From Planctomycetota bacterium (GTDB lineage: Bacteria; Planctomycetota; J058; JAJDCP01): a stretch of 64,000 nt of DNA. A program made the position numbers and the translations under genes. The stretch lies in NCBI GenBank assembly GCA_029260765.1, contig JAJDCP010000182.1, forward strand, positions 16,499 to 80,498, written 5' to 3'. Positions 9,082-17,969 of this stretch are shown one piece after another; position 1 is the stretch's first letter, and each line of letters opens with the position of its first letter. The notes beneath the pieces were generated by a model. That model saw nothing but the letters and a program-made list of their open reading frames with translations. It was not told the origin of the DNA and did not search any database.

Positions 9082-9457
9082 GCAGACTGCGGCAAGGATT
9101 GCTGCTCCCGCCAGGATCGCATCTTCCTCCGCCGCTGGCAAACACCGATCCCGTCCGCAGACGGGCCGCAGCGAGCAGCCACAAAGATGCCCGCACCCAT
9201 AGAGGGGCGGGCTGCTCACACCAACAAAGGGATCCTCCGGGTCGGAGCCAGCCCTACTCCGAGGTCGTACGCACGTGTCTGCCGGGGCACGGTTACACCC
9301 CCGTTACGGTCAACGTTACGGTGGAGCTTCGGAGCAGAATGGCGCGTCGACAGGACCCCCGCGTGGCTGCTATCCTCAAAAGGTCGAGCGGAATCCTGTC
9401 CGCCCGCTGGCCGCGGGATCGGATTCCTCAGTACAGACGCCCTACCCGGGAGCCCGC
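9082..9457. promoter_or_regulatory. Divergent regulatory region with GTTAC repeats
   Basis: This 376-bp region separates the kinase from the GTPase operon. Three direct GTTAC motifs start at 9292, 9303 and 9315; the last two extend to identical GTTACGGT. Their 11-12 bp spacing places them on nearly one face of the helix. A sigma70-like pair for the plus strand lies downstream: TCGACA at 9347-9352 and TATCCT at 9371-9376 with an 18-nt spacer. The repeats lie where an activator usually binds. The assignment is inference from spacing. Confidence 0.45.
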
Positions 9458-10963
9458 GTGACTTTGAGCCCCTCGGCCGCCCAGACACCCGCAACGGTCC
9501 CCCAAGGCCCGCGCCGCTTCGTCTACCGGCAGACCCTGCGTCTTCCTCGCCTGGAGCCCCGCAGAGTCGGACGTCTGACCTGTCCGCACTGCTGGCAGCA
9601 GTTCGCGGTCGAAGATACTCTCTTCATCGCCCGCCACCATGACCTGGTCGGCGATGCTCTGCTCGGTGGCGAGGCTGCGCAACGCTTCCTGCCCTCGCGC
9701 TTCACCCCGACCGGAAATGCCCTCGATCCGGCCGGCATCGAGTGTCCTGACAGGGCCTGCCCCGGCTGCCACCTGCGTATCCCGCGCTGTCTCTACGAGC
9801 AGAGCACCGTCTTCCTGTCGATCGTCGGAGCGCCCGGCTGCGGAAAATCGTACTTCCTGACAGCGATGCTCTGGCAGCTGCGTCGCATGCTTCCCGAGCG
9901 CTGCGAGCTCTACTTCGGCGATGCAGACGCACGCACCAACCAGTGGTTCCACGAGTTTGAGCAGACCCTGTTCTTCGATCCGGAGTCGACCAGGCCTGTC
10001 GCCTTGCAGAAGACCGAAATGCAGGGGGACGCCTATGACCAGCTGATGCGCGACGGCATGCCTGTGCTTCTGCCCCGGCCATCGATCTTCACCTTGCAGC
10101 CCCGTCCCCAGCACCCTCTGCGCGCGCGGGCCGGTGGAGCGCTCAGCCGCAATCTGGTGCTCTACGACAATGCCGGCGAGCATTTCCAGCCGGGGATGGA
10201 CAGCGCGGCGAATCCGGGTACCCAACATCTTCTCTGCTCCCAGGCGATCTTCTTCCTCTTCGACCCGACCCGCGAGCCCCGCTTCGCGCGCGCCTGCGGG
10301 CTGGCGTTGCCCGAGTTGGGGCCTGCGCCCTTGCGTCAGGATGTGCTGCTGACCGAGATTCTGGGACGCATCGCCCAATCACGAGGCCTGGATGGCGGGC
10401 GCTGCGAGCTGCCCTTGATCATTGTCGGGACCAAATGCGACCTGTGGGGACAGAGCCTGGGCTGTCCGCTGCCTGAGGCACCCTTTGTCCATTCGAGTGA
10501 GCACGGCATCGACGGCCTGGATCTGGACATTCTTGCCCAGGCGGGCCTGTGCTTCCGCCACCAACTCCTGCAGAGCTGCCCCGAGCTGATCAGCGCAGCC
10601 GAGGGATTCTCGCGCCACGTCTTCTATCTGCCCGTCAGCGCTCTGGGTCACGCCCCGCAGACGGCTGCGGACGGGGCCGCTCGCGTGCGTCCTTGTGACA
10701 TCCGGCCGCTCTGGCCGGCGATGCCGATGCTCTACCTGTTTGCCCAGCTGGCATTTCTGCCCCACGTCGAGAGCCCGCAGAAGATGCCCTCCGGGGTGCG
10801 GGTCCACGCAGATACTGATGGGCTGCGGGTCGAGCTACCCGACGGCCGGCAACACCGCCTGCCGCGCAGCTTTGCAGGCCGAAGCCTGCGCTGTCCCGAG
10901 AGCGGGCAGCCGTTTGTGCTGCCCAGTCTCCCCAGGAGCGATCTGGCCGAGGAGGAGCGCTGA
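9458..10963 (+). CDS. TRAFAC-type GTPase with zinc-ribbon insertion
   Basis: A 501-aa soluble P-loop NTPase. Cysteines at 42, 45, 96, 101 and 104 flank an insert and probably form a zinc ribbon ahead of the G domain. The Walker A motif GAPGCGKS is at 124-131. DNAGE at 237-241 fits the switch II/Walker B position, and TKCD at 325-328 fits the G4 base-specificity motif, so GTP is the likely nucleotide. The layout matches the TRAFAC-clade GTPases described next to GAP1 proteins in predicted bacterial conflict systems. The GTG at 9458 has GGGAG 5 nt upstream and is preferred to a longer open frame that would begin at 9275. Its stop shares one base with the ATG of the next gene. Confidence 0.8.
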   Translation: MTLSPSAAQTPATVPQGPRRFVYRQTLRLPRLEPRRVGRLTCPHCWQQFAVEDTLFIARHHDLVGDALLGGEAAQRFLPSRFTPTGNALDPAGIECPDRACPGCHLRIPRCLYEQSTVFLSIVGAPGCGKSYFLTAMLWQLRRMLPERCELYFGDADARTNQWFHEFEQTLFFDPESTRPVALQKTEMQGDAYDQLMRDGMPVLLPRPSIFTLQPRPQHPLRARAGGALSRNLVLYDNAGEHFQPGMDSAANPGTQHLLCSQAIFFLFDPTREPRFARACGLALPELGPAPLRQDVLLTEILGRIAQSRGLDGGRCELPLIIVGTKCDLWGQSLGCPLPEAPFVHSSEHGIDGLDLDILAQAGLCFRHQLLQSCPELISAAEGFSRHVFYLPVSALGHAPQTAADGAARVRPCDIRPLWPAMPMLYLFAQLAFLPHVESPQKMPSGVRVHADTDGLRVELPDGRQHRLPRSFAGRSLRCPESGQPFVLPSLPRSDLAEEER

Positions 10964-13305
10964 TGGCCCGCGAGCTGGTCTATACCTCTGCCCCTGCCGG
11001 GCTGCGACCAGGCAGCCGGGGATACTGCACGGTCGCCCACACCCGCGGGCTGGCCCCGCGGGTGATCGAGCGGCTCGAGGGTATGAGCGGTTACCGGCCG
11101 GCATTTCCTGCTGGAGACCCGCGCGCCGCTCGCAATCCGGTGTCGTGGAGCCACGCACTGCTGCAGCTGGACGGACGACGCTGCAGCGTGTTGTCGCGGG
11201 TCGGCGCCTGCGGAACCGACTACAGCGGGCGCAGCAACAAGCTCGCCCACCATCTCCTGCTCAGCGCCGATGAAAGGCCCAAAGCGGGTCCTGCCTGGCT
11301 ACTGAGCCAACCTGGTCTGATGCGCGACTCCTGGCAGGCCGAGCCGCAGCTGCTCGACAATGCGCGCACGCTGCCCCAGGGCGTGCTGCACCCAGGGATA
11401 CCACGCAGCTGGCAAGCGCTCACCGGCGATGCGGGCTGGGCAGGTGTGCTGGCAGAGAGCTTTGCTGGAGCGTGTCCACGCCCGGCATTCTTGATCTTCG
11501 AGCCCGGCATCGACCTGCTGCCTCTGTTCGTCGAGGCCAGCGCTCTGCTGCCCGCGGATCAGCGCTGGCAGGTGACCTTCAGCACCTACCTGCATACGCT
11601 TCCATCCGAAGGCGGCTGCCTCTGGCGGGGCTGTCTGAGCGACGCGCCGGTGCTCAAGGCGGCGCGCCGTAGCGCCGATCCCCTGGTGATCGACCTGCGC
11701 TTGCGCGAGCAGTTGGGGCGCGCTCCCGACGGCCCCTGCGTGCGCGCTGCCCGGCACGGAGCGCAGGTTCCGCCTCGCCCAGCGATGCCCAGGCCGGCAG
11801 TGGCAAAGGCGCCGCAGCCGGTTCAGCCCACCGTGCGCACCTCCCGGGTTGCCCTGAAGCCGGCGGCGACCGCGGAGCGCGGGGGTTTTCCCGTGCCCGT
11901 TGCCGTGCTGGTGGGCGCATTGTTGCTGGTGGTGATCGCCTTCTTTCTGTCGCACCGTGGCAGCCGCGCCCGCATCCGCGCCCTGGAGAGCGAGCTGGCC
12001 GACGCTTTGCGGGCCCCGGCCGAGGAGCAGCCGCGCGATGCGATCGAGCTGCGCTTGCTCGAGTCCCGGGTCGAGGCGGCGGACTTGCGACTCGCGACCG
12101 CCCAGGCTGAGGTCAGGGACCTGCAGAGCCGGTTGGACCACAACGAGCTGCTGCTGCGGCAGAAGCAGGACGAGCTGGCGCGCTTGCTGGTCTCCGGAGC
12201 GCCTGCCGAGGCCGCGGTCGCCACCAGCCTCCCCGAGGTCGGGCCCGATACCGGGGCCGCGGTCACTCCGCAAGCGGTGCCTGCCGAGAGCCTCGCGTTC
12301 GCCCGGCGCTTTGCGATCGAGCTGGGATTGCTTCCCGAGGCTGTGCCGCGTCAGACCTTGACGCTGGAGCTGTTTGAGGCCCCTGGCCCGGATGCCGGGC
12401 TGCGCATGCTCTGGCGCGCCGGCCACGGTCTCGACCTGCAAGCCCGCGCGTCGGCCAGTGGTTGGGAGCTGGGTTCGGCGGCCCTGCTGCAGATGGACCT
12501 GCCCGAGCTTTCTGTGGGCCTCAGCCCCGAGGGACTGGTGGTGCAGGCGGCGGCGCAACTCAGCGAAGAGCGTTGGCGCAGCGTGCGTCAGGCCATCCAG
12601 GGCATCGAGGTGCTCGACGCGCTCGGCAGTCTGCAGAGTTTGTTCCAGCCTCTACCCGTCAGAGTGTTACCCGTGGCGGTCGAGCCCGATCAGGGGGGAG
12701 CCAGTTTGCAGATCGGTCTGCCGTGGGCGGACGCGCAGCTGGTCCACAGCCGGGCGTTGTCGCTGCGGGTGGCTTCCTTGCCGGGGAATCTGTCGCTGCG
12801 GGTCGACGCGCGCGCGTTGCAGGAGGGCCGCCTGGAGCTGGAGGCGGTCTTCTTGCGGCGGCGCTTTGTCCAGCTGTCGGAGCGCCTGCAGGCTTGCCTG
12901 GAGGCGTTGCCGCAGCAGCTGCGCCAACACTACCGCGTCTTCCGCATCTGGCTGGAGACAGAGATGCTGGCCATCGGCGCGCTGGCCGATGGCCTGTTGG
13001 ATGTATGTGCGCCCCCCTACCAGCTCGAGCACGTGCCGCAGGCCTGCGAAACGCTGCGCCCTCTGCTGACCCGCTTGCACAGCCCAAGCGCTCAACTGGG
13101 CGCCTTCCTGCCGAAGGAGAGCAGCGATCCCGGCGTCGAGGCGGAGCGCGCGCGCCTGTGGCTTGGGGAGCTGACCGACTGTCTGGCGGAGTTCCGCAAC
13201 TGGGACAAGCCGCGCCGGCCCTCCAGCTGGGAACGGCTCGAACTGGAGGTGCGCTGCGGGGGCGCACTCCTGCAGCGCTTGCAGCTCAAGTTCGACGGTG
13301 AGTGA
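10963..13305 (+). CDS. GTPase-associated protein 1 (GAP1-N2), membrane coiled coil
   Basis: A 780-aa protein whose start overlaps the GTPase stop (TGATG). The N-terminus ELVYTSAPAGL...G-x-CTVA, the RLE-x-MSGYR stretch and a later SWSHALL match the GAP1-N2 domain named for GTPase-associated proteins. A single membrane helix lies at about residues 309-330, followed by a charged coiled coil at about 334-405. A long C-terminal region (about 430-780) with repeated Leu/Glu helices is not recognised. It probably anchors the GTPase at the inner membrane. Neighbour content and one-base coupling make the partnership with the GTPase strong. Confidence 0.78.
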   Translation: MARELVYTSAPAGLRPGSRGYCTVAHTRGLAPRVIERLEGMSGYRPAFPAGDPRAARNPVSWSHALLQLDGRRCSVLSRVGACGTDYSGRSNKLAHHLLLSADERPKAGPAWLLSQPGLMRDSWQAEPQLLDNARTLPQGVLHPGIPRSWQALTGDAGWAGVLAESFAGACPRPAFLIFEPGIDLLPLFVEASALLPADQRWQVTFSTYLHTLPSEGGCLWRGCLSDAPVLKAARRSADPLVIDLRLREQLGRAPDGPCVRAARHGAQVPPRPAMPRPAVAKAPQPVQPTVRTSRVALKPAATAERGGFPVPVAVLVGALLLVVIAFFLSHRGSRARIRALESELADALRAPAEEQPRDAIELRLLESRVEAADLRLATAQAEVRDLQSRLDHNELLLRQKQDELARLLVSGAPAEAAVATSLPEVGPDTGAAVTPQAVPAESLAFARRFAIELGLLPEAVPRQTLTLELFEAPGPDAGLRMLWRAGHGLDLQARASASGWELGSAALLQMDLPELSVGLSPEGLVVQAAAQLSEERWRSVRQAIQGIEVLDALGSLQSLFQPLPVRVLPVAVEPDQGGASLQIGLPWADAQLVHSRALSLRVASLPGNLSLRVDARALQEGRLELEAVFLRRRFVQLSERLQACLEALPQQLRQHYRVFRIWLETEMLAIGALADGLLDVCAPPYQLEHVPQACETLRPLLTRLHSPSAQLGAFLPKESSDPGVEAERARLWLGELTDCLAEFRNWDKPRRPSSWERLELEVRCGGALLQRLQLKFDGE

Positions 13306-16286
13306 GGGAGGCACACTTGCTAAAGGAACAACGCCTGTTCGAACGCCTGCACCGCTGTCTGCGCAGCGCTTTTCCAGAGCCGGAGCCCGAGCTCGCGGAG
13401 CAGCTGGCGCGCCTGTGCGAAGAAACCAACCGACGACTCGAACAGTGCAGCGCCCTGTTGGCTCGCGGCCTGCGCAGCGAAGCACTCCACCAAGCGCAGG
13501 CCGAGCCCCCCCTGCTGCCTCTGTGTCATAAGCTCTCCAGCGCCGGAGTGGTGCGTTGGCAGGAGCTGTGTCTGACGCACGAGCTGCCGGTGCCGGGTCT
13601 GCCGGCCCCCGAGCTGGTCGAGTTGCTCCACGTGGCCGTCCAGGCGGCTGGTACGGGGGAGCTGCCCGCGCTGCAGCGGCTCTACCGGCGTGCCTGTCTG
13701 ATCGGTCATCTGCGCGAGCGCCTGGCGGTGCTGCGCCGGATCCGTCAGCTCGAACCGAAGAACCCGCATTGGAGCGAGGACCTCCGCGCGCTGGAGGCCT
13801 ACCGTTTCGAGCTTATGCGGAAGAGCTTCGCGCAGGCCCGACAGCGTGAGGATGCCGCCGCCGCCGAGCGCCTGTGGCGGGAGCTGGTCGACAGCCCCTG
13901 GCTGCAACCTCCCCCGCCCGCGATGCGGCAGAGCTTCGAGCAGGGCAGCCGGGAGCTGCGTCAGCAGCGCCTGGCAGGCGAAGGAACCGCACTGGCAGGC
14001 CAGATCGCGCGGGCGTATAGCAGCCTCAGCTACGAAGAGCTGGGGCTGAGCCTTGCGCGTTGGGCAGCGCTCGAGGCGCAACCCGACTTCAGCTCGGGCA
14101 GGACTCTCGCTGAACAGGTCGAAGAAGCACGCGACTGGCACGCGGAGCAGACCGCCCGACGCAAGGCAGAGAGCGACTTCAAACGGGCGCTGGTGGCGCT
14201 CGAAGAGCAACTCCACGCCGCGCAGTCGCCCGCAACTCTGGCGCGTGCGCTGGCAGCGGCACGAGCGTGCAGTCCCGAGCTGCCCGTAGAGGTCGAGCGG
14301 CACGCCGAGCTGCGTCTGGCAGAGTTGCAGCGCAGCCGGCGGCGGCGGTTGCTGCTGAAAGTTGCCGCCGCGGTCTGTCTGCTGCTGCTGCTCGCGGGCG
14401 GGGCCTACGCGGTCGTGCAAGAGCTGGGCCTGGCGAGGCAACGCAGTGAAGGGCTGCGGCAACTGCGCACGGAGGTCGCGGCAGAGCGCTGGCAGGCTGC
14501 CGACGGGTTGCTCCGAAGCTTGCTGCAGACGCACCCCAGCCTGCAACGTGATCCCGAGTGCGCGCGCCTGGAGGGACAGGTGCAGCGTGCCTTGCAGGAG
14601 AGCAGGCTGCGGCAGCAGATGTGCGCGCAGCACCTCGACCAGTTGCAGGCGATGGAGGCCGTGGGCTTCCAGCCCCTCCGGCGTGCGGAGAGGCTGCTCG
14701 AAGATGCCGGTTCTCTGGTGGGCACTGATGCCGTCCTGCAACGCCGAGTGCGCAGCCTGTCCAGCGCTGTGCAGACAGCCCGCGAACGAGCCCATCAGGC
14801 GGTAGACAGCGAGCTCGAGCTGTTGTTGGCTGAGGTCGAGGCCGGCTTGCAGGCGGTCGAGGCACCGGGAGGCAGGCTGCAGGCGGACGTGTGCGGAGCG
14901 GCACTGGAGCGCCTGGCCACCAGGTTGGGCGCCGCCGCGGCTTTGAGCGAAGCCAGCCCCGCGCTGCGGGCGCCGCTGCCGGGACTGCGCCAGCGGCTGA
15001 GCGCGCAGCAGGAAGCCCTGCAAGGGGATCTGCGCCGCATCACTGAGCGGCGGGCAGAGCTCCAGGCTCTCTATCACAGCCTGCCCGACCTGGCCGCCTG
15101 GGGGGACGCGGTGCGCGCCGCCGCACAGCGTCTCGACCTCAGCGCAGGAACCGCCAGCCAGATCGCAGTGCTTGCCGATGACCTGCCCTTCTACCAGGCG
15201 TTGCCGCAGCCCGAGCCCGTGTGGCGCTTGTTCGCGGGTACACCGGACCCGCAACTGGTTGACGAGCTGCTGGCGGATCTGCCCGCCGATGCCCGGGCAG
15301 CACGAGGCAGCCTGGCGATGCTCGCGCAGATCCTGGCGCAACACAGCGCGCTGCGCGCGGCGTTGGGGGAGGTCTACCGGCTGGGGGATGTCGACCTGTA
15401 CGCGCGCCTGCGTCGCTGCAGCAACCGGCCGCCGGAGGGGGATCCGCAGCTCTGGTACTTCCTCGAGCCCCCCGAATTGACCTTGGAAGCCGCAGGCGTC
15501 AGCAGCTTTCGGGGCCAGATGTACGACCGCAATTTCAGCCTGATCAGCCAGAGCTTCCAACACGACACGCCCCGCATCGAGTCGGCCCTGGTGCCGCACG
15601 CCGCGTTTCTGCAGGGAGCCTTGCAACGCCTGCGAGACTGCCGCGAGCCCGCGGCCCAGCTGTGGCAGGAGTTGCAGTCCGTGGCGTTGGACCGCGATCT
15701 GGAGCCGGTGGTCGCGCTGGTGTTTGCGCGCCGGCTGCTCGCGCCTCTGGCGGGCCTCGACGAACCGTTGCTGGCGGGCTTCGCCGAGCTCGAGTCCGAA
15801 TGGGAGCGTTTCAGCGCGCCGGTGCTCTGGCTGGCCGGAGATGCGGGCAGCTTCGAAGCCGGTAAGAGCCGGCGGGCCGCGTTGGACGCCCTGCCCGAGC
15901 TAGGGCCCGAGCTCGCGGCCTGGCAGCTCCGTGAGCGCCTGGTCCAGGCATCCTTGAGCCGGCAGCTGCGTTGCGTCGGTCAGGTGCGCGCGGTTCCCCA
16001 GGGCAGCGTCTTCGAGGTGCAGGGAGCGCCCCAGGAGCTCTGGCTGCTGCGGCAAGATGCCGTATTTGTGGCGGCCGTAAGGGAGGGCGACCACTGGCAG
16101 CCCCAAAAGGGGGTGCTCTTCCGCGAAGGCGAGCCGCTGTTCGCGCCCAGTGACCGCGTCAGCACGCGGGACCTGCTGCGCGAGCTGGTGGGAGCGAGCG
16201 GGCTGAGCCCCGAGCAATTCGCCGGGTGGCAGGCCTGGCCGCCGCTCTGGCCGGAAAACGCGCGCGGCTTGGCGGGCGGGTTGTAG
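13302..16286 (+). CDS. Large membrane-anchored coiled-coil protein, third gene of GTPase operon
   Basis: A 994-aa, mostly alpha-helical protein rich in Leu, Ala, Arg and Glu. It has one membrane helix at about residues 350-371 (LLLKVAAAVCLLLLLAGGAYAVV), with helical regions before and after it. I do not recognise a catalytic domain. A GTG at 13302 overlaps the GAP1 stop by 4 nt; a TTG at 13317 with GGGAGG 5 nt upstream is an equally good start (989 aa). It shares with GAP1 the plan of soluble N-terminus, single helix and helical C-terminus. Its size and position suggest a scaffold or effector of the GTPase system; that is inference. Confidence 0.7.
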   Translation: MREAHLLKEQRLFERLHRCLRSAFPEPEPELAEQLARLCEETNRRLEQCSALLARGLRSEALHQAQAEPPLLPLCHKLSSAGVVRWQELCLTHELPVPGLPAPELVELLHVAVQAAGTGELPALQRLYRRACLIGHLRERLAVLRRIRQLEPKNPHWSEDLRALEAYRFELMRKSFAQARQREDAAAAERLWRELVDSPWLQPPPPAMRQSFEQGSRELRQQRLAGEGTALAGQIARAYSSLSYEELGLSLARWAALEAQPDFSSGRTLAEQVEEARDWHAEQTARRKAESDFKRALVALEEQLHAAQSPATLARALAAARACSPELPVEVERHAELRLAELQRSRRRRLLLKVAAAVCLLLLLAGGAYAVVQELGLARQRSEGLRQLRTEVAAERWQAADGLLRSLLQTHPSLQRDPECARLEGQVQRALQESRLRQQMCAQHLDQLQAMEAVGFQPLRRAERLLEDAGSLVGTDAVLQRRVRSLSSAVQTARERAHQAVDSELELLLAEVEAGLQAVEAPGGRLQADVCGAALERLATRLGAAAALSEASPALRAPLPGLRQRLSAQQEALQGDLRRITERRAELQALYHSLPDLAAWGDAVRAAAQRLDLSAGTASQIAVLADDLPFYQALPQPEPVWRLFAGTPDPQLVDELLADLPADARAARGSLAMLAQILAQHSALRAALGEVYRLGDVDLYARLRRCSNRPPEGDPQLWYFLEPPELTLEAAGVSSFRGQMYDRNFSLISQSFQHDTPRIESALVPHAAFLQGALQRLRDCREPAAQLWQELQSVALDRDLEPVVALVFARRLLAPLAGLDEPLLAGFAELESEWERFSAPVLWLAGDAGSFEAGKSRRAALDALPELGPELAAWQLRERLVQASLSRQLRCVGQVRAVPQGSVFEVQGAPQELWLLRQDAVFVAAVREGDHWQPQKGVLFREGEPLFAPSDRVSTRDLLRELVGASGLSPEQFAGWQAWPPLWPENARGLAGGL

Positions 16287-16394
16287 CCAGGGGCGTGCAA
16301 CCTCGGCCTTCGGATTCGGGGCCACGGGCAAGGCGTCGGCCGATGGGGCGTGATGGATTCTCGGGCTACAACCCCGGCACGGACCGGGCAATCC

Positions 16395-16847
16395 TCAGCC
16401 CCGAGGGCTCATGCCGACCGCGTCCACCTTCTCCTGGGCCACACCAGCCCGCTTGAACAGGTGACCGAAGGGAAGCGCCCACAGGTCGCCGACGATGAAG
16501 GCAATGAAGATTCCCAGGTTGAGCAGGGCATAGTCCGGATAGGTGCCCGCCACCAACATTGGCAAAGCGCCGCCTACGAGCCAGATGGCCTTGTAGACCA
16601 ACTGCAGCAGCAGAACTGGTGCAAATTTCAGCGGAGCCCGCATCCCCAACGCCGACAGGACCGCAAAAGCGAGGTAGACGCTCGCCGCAGTGCTGAAGAC
16701 GATGGGGTCCTGCGGCGGCAGGGAGAACGTCTTCTCTGCCCACGCGGGCGCCAGAAGGTTGCCGAGGCCGAAAGAGCCAGCCACGACAATGGTACAGCCG
16801 TACATTACCCGCAGGCGCCACTCAGTGCGGACGAGGTCGTCGCTCAT
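16395..16847 (-). CDS. Small four-helix membrane protein
   Basis: A 150-aa inner-membrane protein with four hydrophobic segments (about residues 13-33, 48-68, 75-98 and 105-127), resembling DoxX-like or other small integral membrane families. No catalytic motif is visible. An AAAGGAA ribosome site precedes the ATG. It converges on the GTPase operon and diverges from the small ORF and phosphatase genes to its right. Confidence 0.6.
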   Translation of the reverse strand: MSDDLVRTEWRLRVMYGCTIVVAGSFGLGNLLAPAWAEKTFSLPPQDPIVFSTAASVYLAFAVLSALGMRAPLKFAPVLLLQLVYKAIWLVGGALPMLVAGTYPDYALLNLGIFIAFIVGDLWALPFGHLFKRAGVAQEKVDAVGMSPRG

Positions 16848-16931
16848 GGCAATTCCTTTCGTGTTGTATTCTTGACAGTGAAAACCTATCAGATTGGGGC
16901 TGTTCTCGCAAAGGCCAGGGGCTAGGATATC

Positions 16932-17090
16932 GTGGTGCCGGGGTCGGTGACCACAACGGGGCGCGCCGGGCCCCTGCCGGCTTCGCTGGCCATTGCTCGT
17001 ATCACGGCTCGCTTCGCTCTCACCCTTGCGGTTGTGTTTTTACTCGTCATCGGAATCCTGGTCTTGGAGAGAGAGAAGAGCCTGGAGTGA
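16932..17090 (+). CDS. Predicted 52-aa single-pass membrane protein coupled to DSP
   Basis: A short frame starting at a GTG (a second GTG follows at once) with AGGA about 6 nt upstream. It encodes a basic N-terminus (about residues 19-27), one membrane helix (FALTLAVVFLLVIGILVL) and a charged tail ending EREKSLE. Its TGA overlaps the GTG of the phosphatase as GTGA, the arrangement of translational coupling. The helix, positive-inside topology and exact junction together argue that it is a real gene missed by length cut-offs. It may anchor or regulate the phosphatase. Confidence 0.5.
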   Translation: MVPGSVTTTGRAGPLPASLAIARITARFALTLAVVFLLVIGILVLEREKSLE

Positions 17091-17797
17091 AGTCCATCTT
17101 CGACAAAATCACAGAGCGGCTGCTCTCCTTTTTCGGGCTGGACCTTGATCTTACGCTCGATATGGCGGGGCAGCCGTTCCATCGCATCACAGACACGCTC
17201 TATCTCGGCTCTCGGCCTGATCCGCAGGCAGTGAGCACGCTGAAGGAGGCGGGGATCACCCACGTCGTCAGCTGTTTGAGCGCGTCGGACCGCCAGAAGG
17301 TCGCCTTCCTCCAGCGGGACTTCCGTGCACAGTTCCTCGCCGTCAACGACGGCATCCACGAGGACATCGCGTCGACGTTTCCGGAGTTCTTCGACTTCGC
17401 TCTGTCTGCGCGAAAGGAGCCGTCAGCGCGGCTGCTCGTGCACTGTGAGGCTGGTGTGAGCCGTTCGGCGACGCTGGTGACGGCGCTGTTGATGAAGACG
17501 GAGGGGCTGCGGTTCTTCGAGGTCTTCGGTCGGGTCAGGGAGCAGAGAGCGCATGTCCTCCCCAACATCGGCTTTGCCTCGCAACTTCAGCGCTTCGAGC
17601 ACGAGCGCCACCCCGAGTCGCGTGTTGATGGCGCGCTCTCCTCCCTGGCGCGGTATCTTTGTGAGATCTGCAACGCTCCTGTCGACGCGGGGCTCCTGCA
17701 GACCATGCTGGAGCGGAACGACTACGACGCCTTCAAAGCGCTCCAGGCGATCTTTGGTGAGGAGATCCCGAGGGTGGTTCAGGGCGTGCGGCTGTGA
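17087..17797 (+). CDS. Dual-specificity protein phosphatase (DSP)
   Basis: A 236-aa cytosolic phosphatase of the cysteine-based DSP fold. After an N-terminal stretch it shows the DSP opener ITDTLYLGSRPDP and the catalytic P-loop HCEAGVSRS (HCx5R) near residue 122, with the general-acid Asp probably in VNDGIHEDI about 30 residues earlier. The last ~45 residues hold a CEIC pair and a compact helical segment resembling a UBA-like fold, which is unusual. A GTG start overlaps the preceding 52-aa ORF. Substrates could include tyrosine-phosphorylated proteins, lipids or polysaccharide intermediates; none can be chosen from sequence. Confidence 0.82.
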   Translation: MKSIFDKITERLLSFFGLDLDLTLDMAGQPFHRITDTLYLGSRPDPQAVSTLKEAGITHVVSCLSASDRQKVAFLQRDFRAQFLAVNDGIHEDIASTFPEFFDFALSARKEPSARLLVHCEAGVSRSATLVTALLMKTEGLRFFEVFGRVREQRAHVLPNIGFASQLQRFEHERHPESRVDGALSSLARYLCEICNAPVDAGLLQTMLERNDYDAFKALQAIFGEEIPRVVQGVRL

Positions 17798-17969
17798 GGG
17801 GGGATCCACCCGGGGCGTTGTGCGTCGGCCTGAGTGGTGAGGCGTGTCTCATGTCGTGACGGCCTGGGGTTGTGGAGCGAGGCCCCGGCCGCGCAGCGAG
17901 GAGAGCGCCAGGAGGTCACTGAGCTGGGGCTGCTGGCGAGCCGACGCCCTTCCTGGTAGCCTTTTAGGT

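Noticed and set aside
7585..9642. 685-residue plus-strand frame opposite the first kinase
   Set aside because: Antisense of a textbook kinase domain; Arg/Gly/Ala-rich without motifs.
13320..15626. 768-residue minus-strand frame opposite the third GTPase-operon gene
   Set aside because: Shadow of a GC-rich coding region; the plus-strand gene is coupled to GAP1 and has a membrane helix.
16872..16900. TTGACA at 16872-16877 as promoter of the small ORF/DSP operon
   Set aside because: No acceptable -10 hexamer at 16-18 nt; the following bases are TGGGGC.
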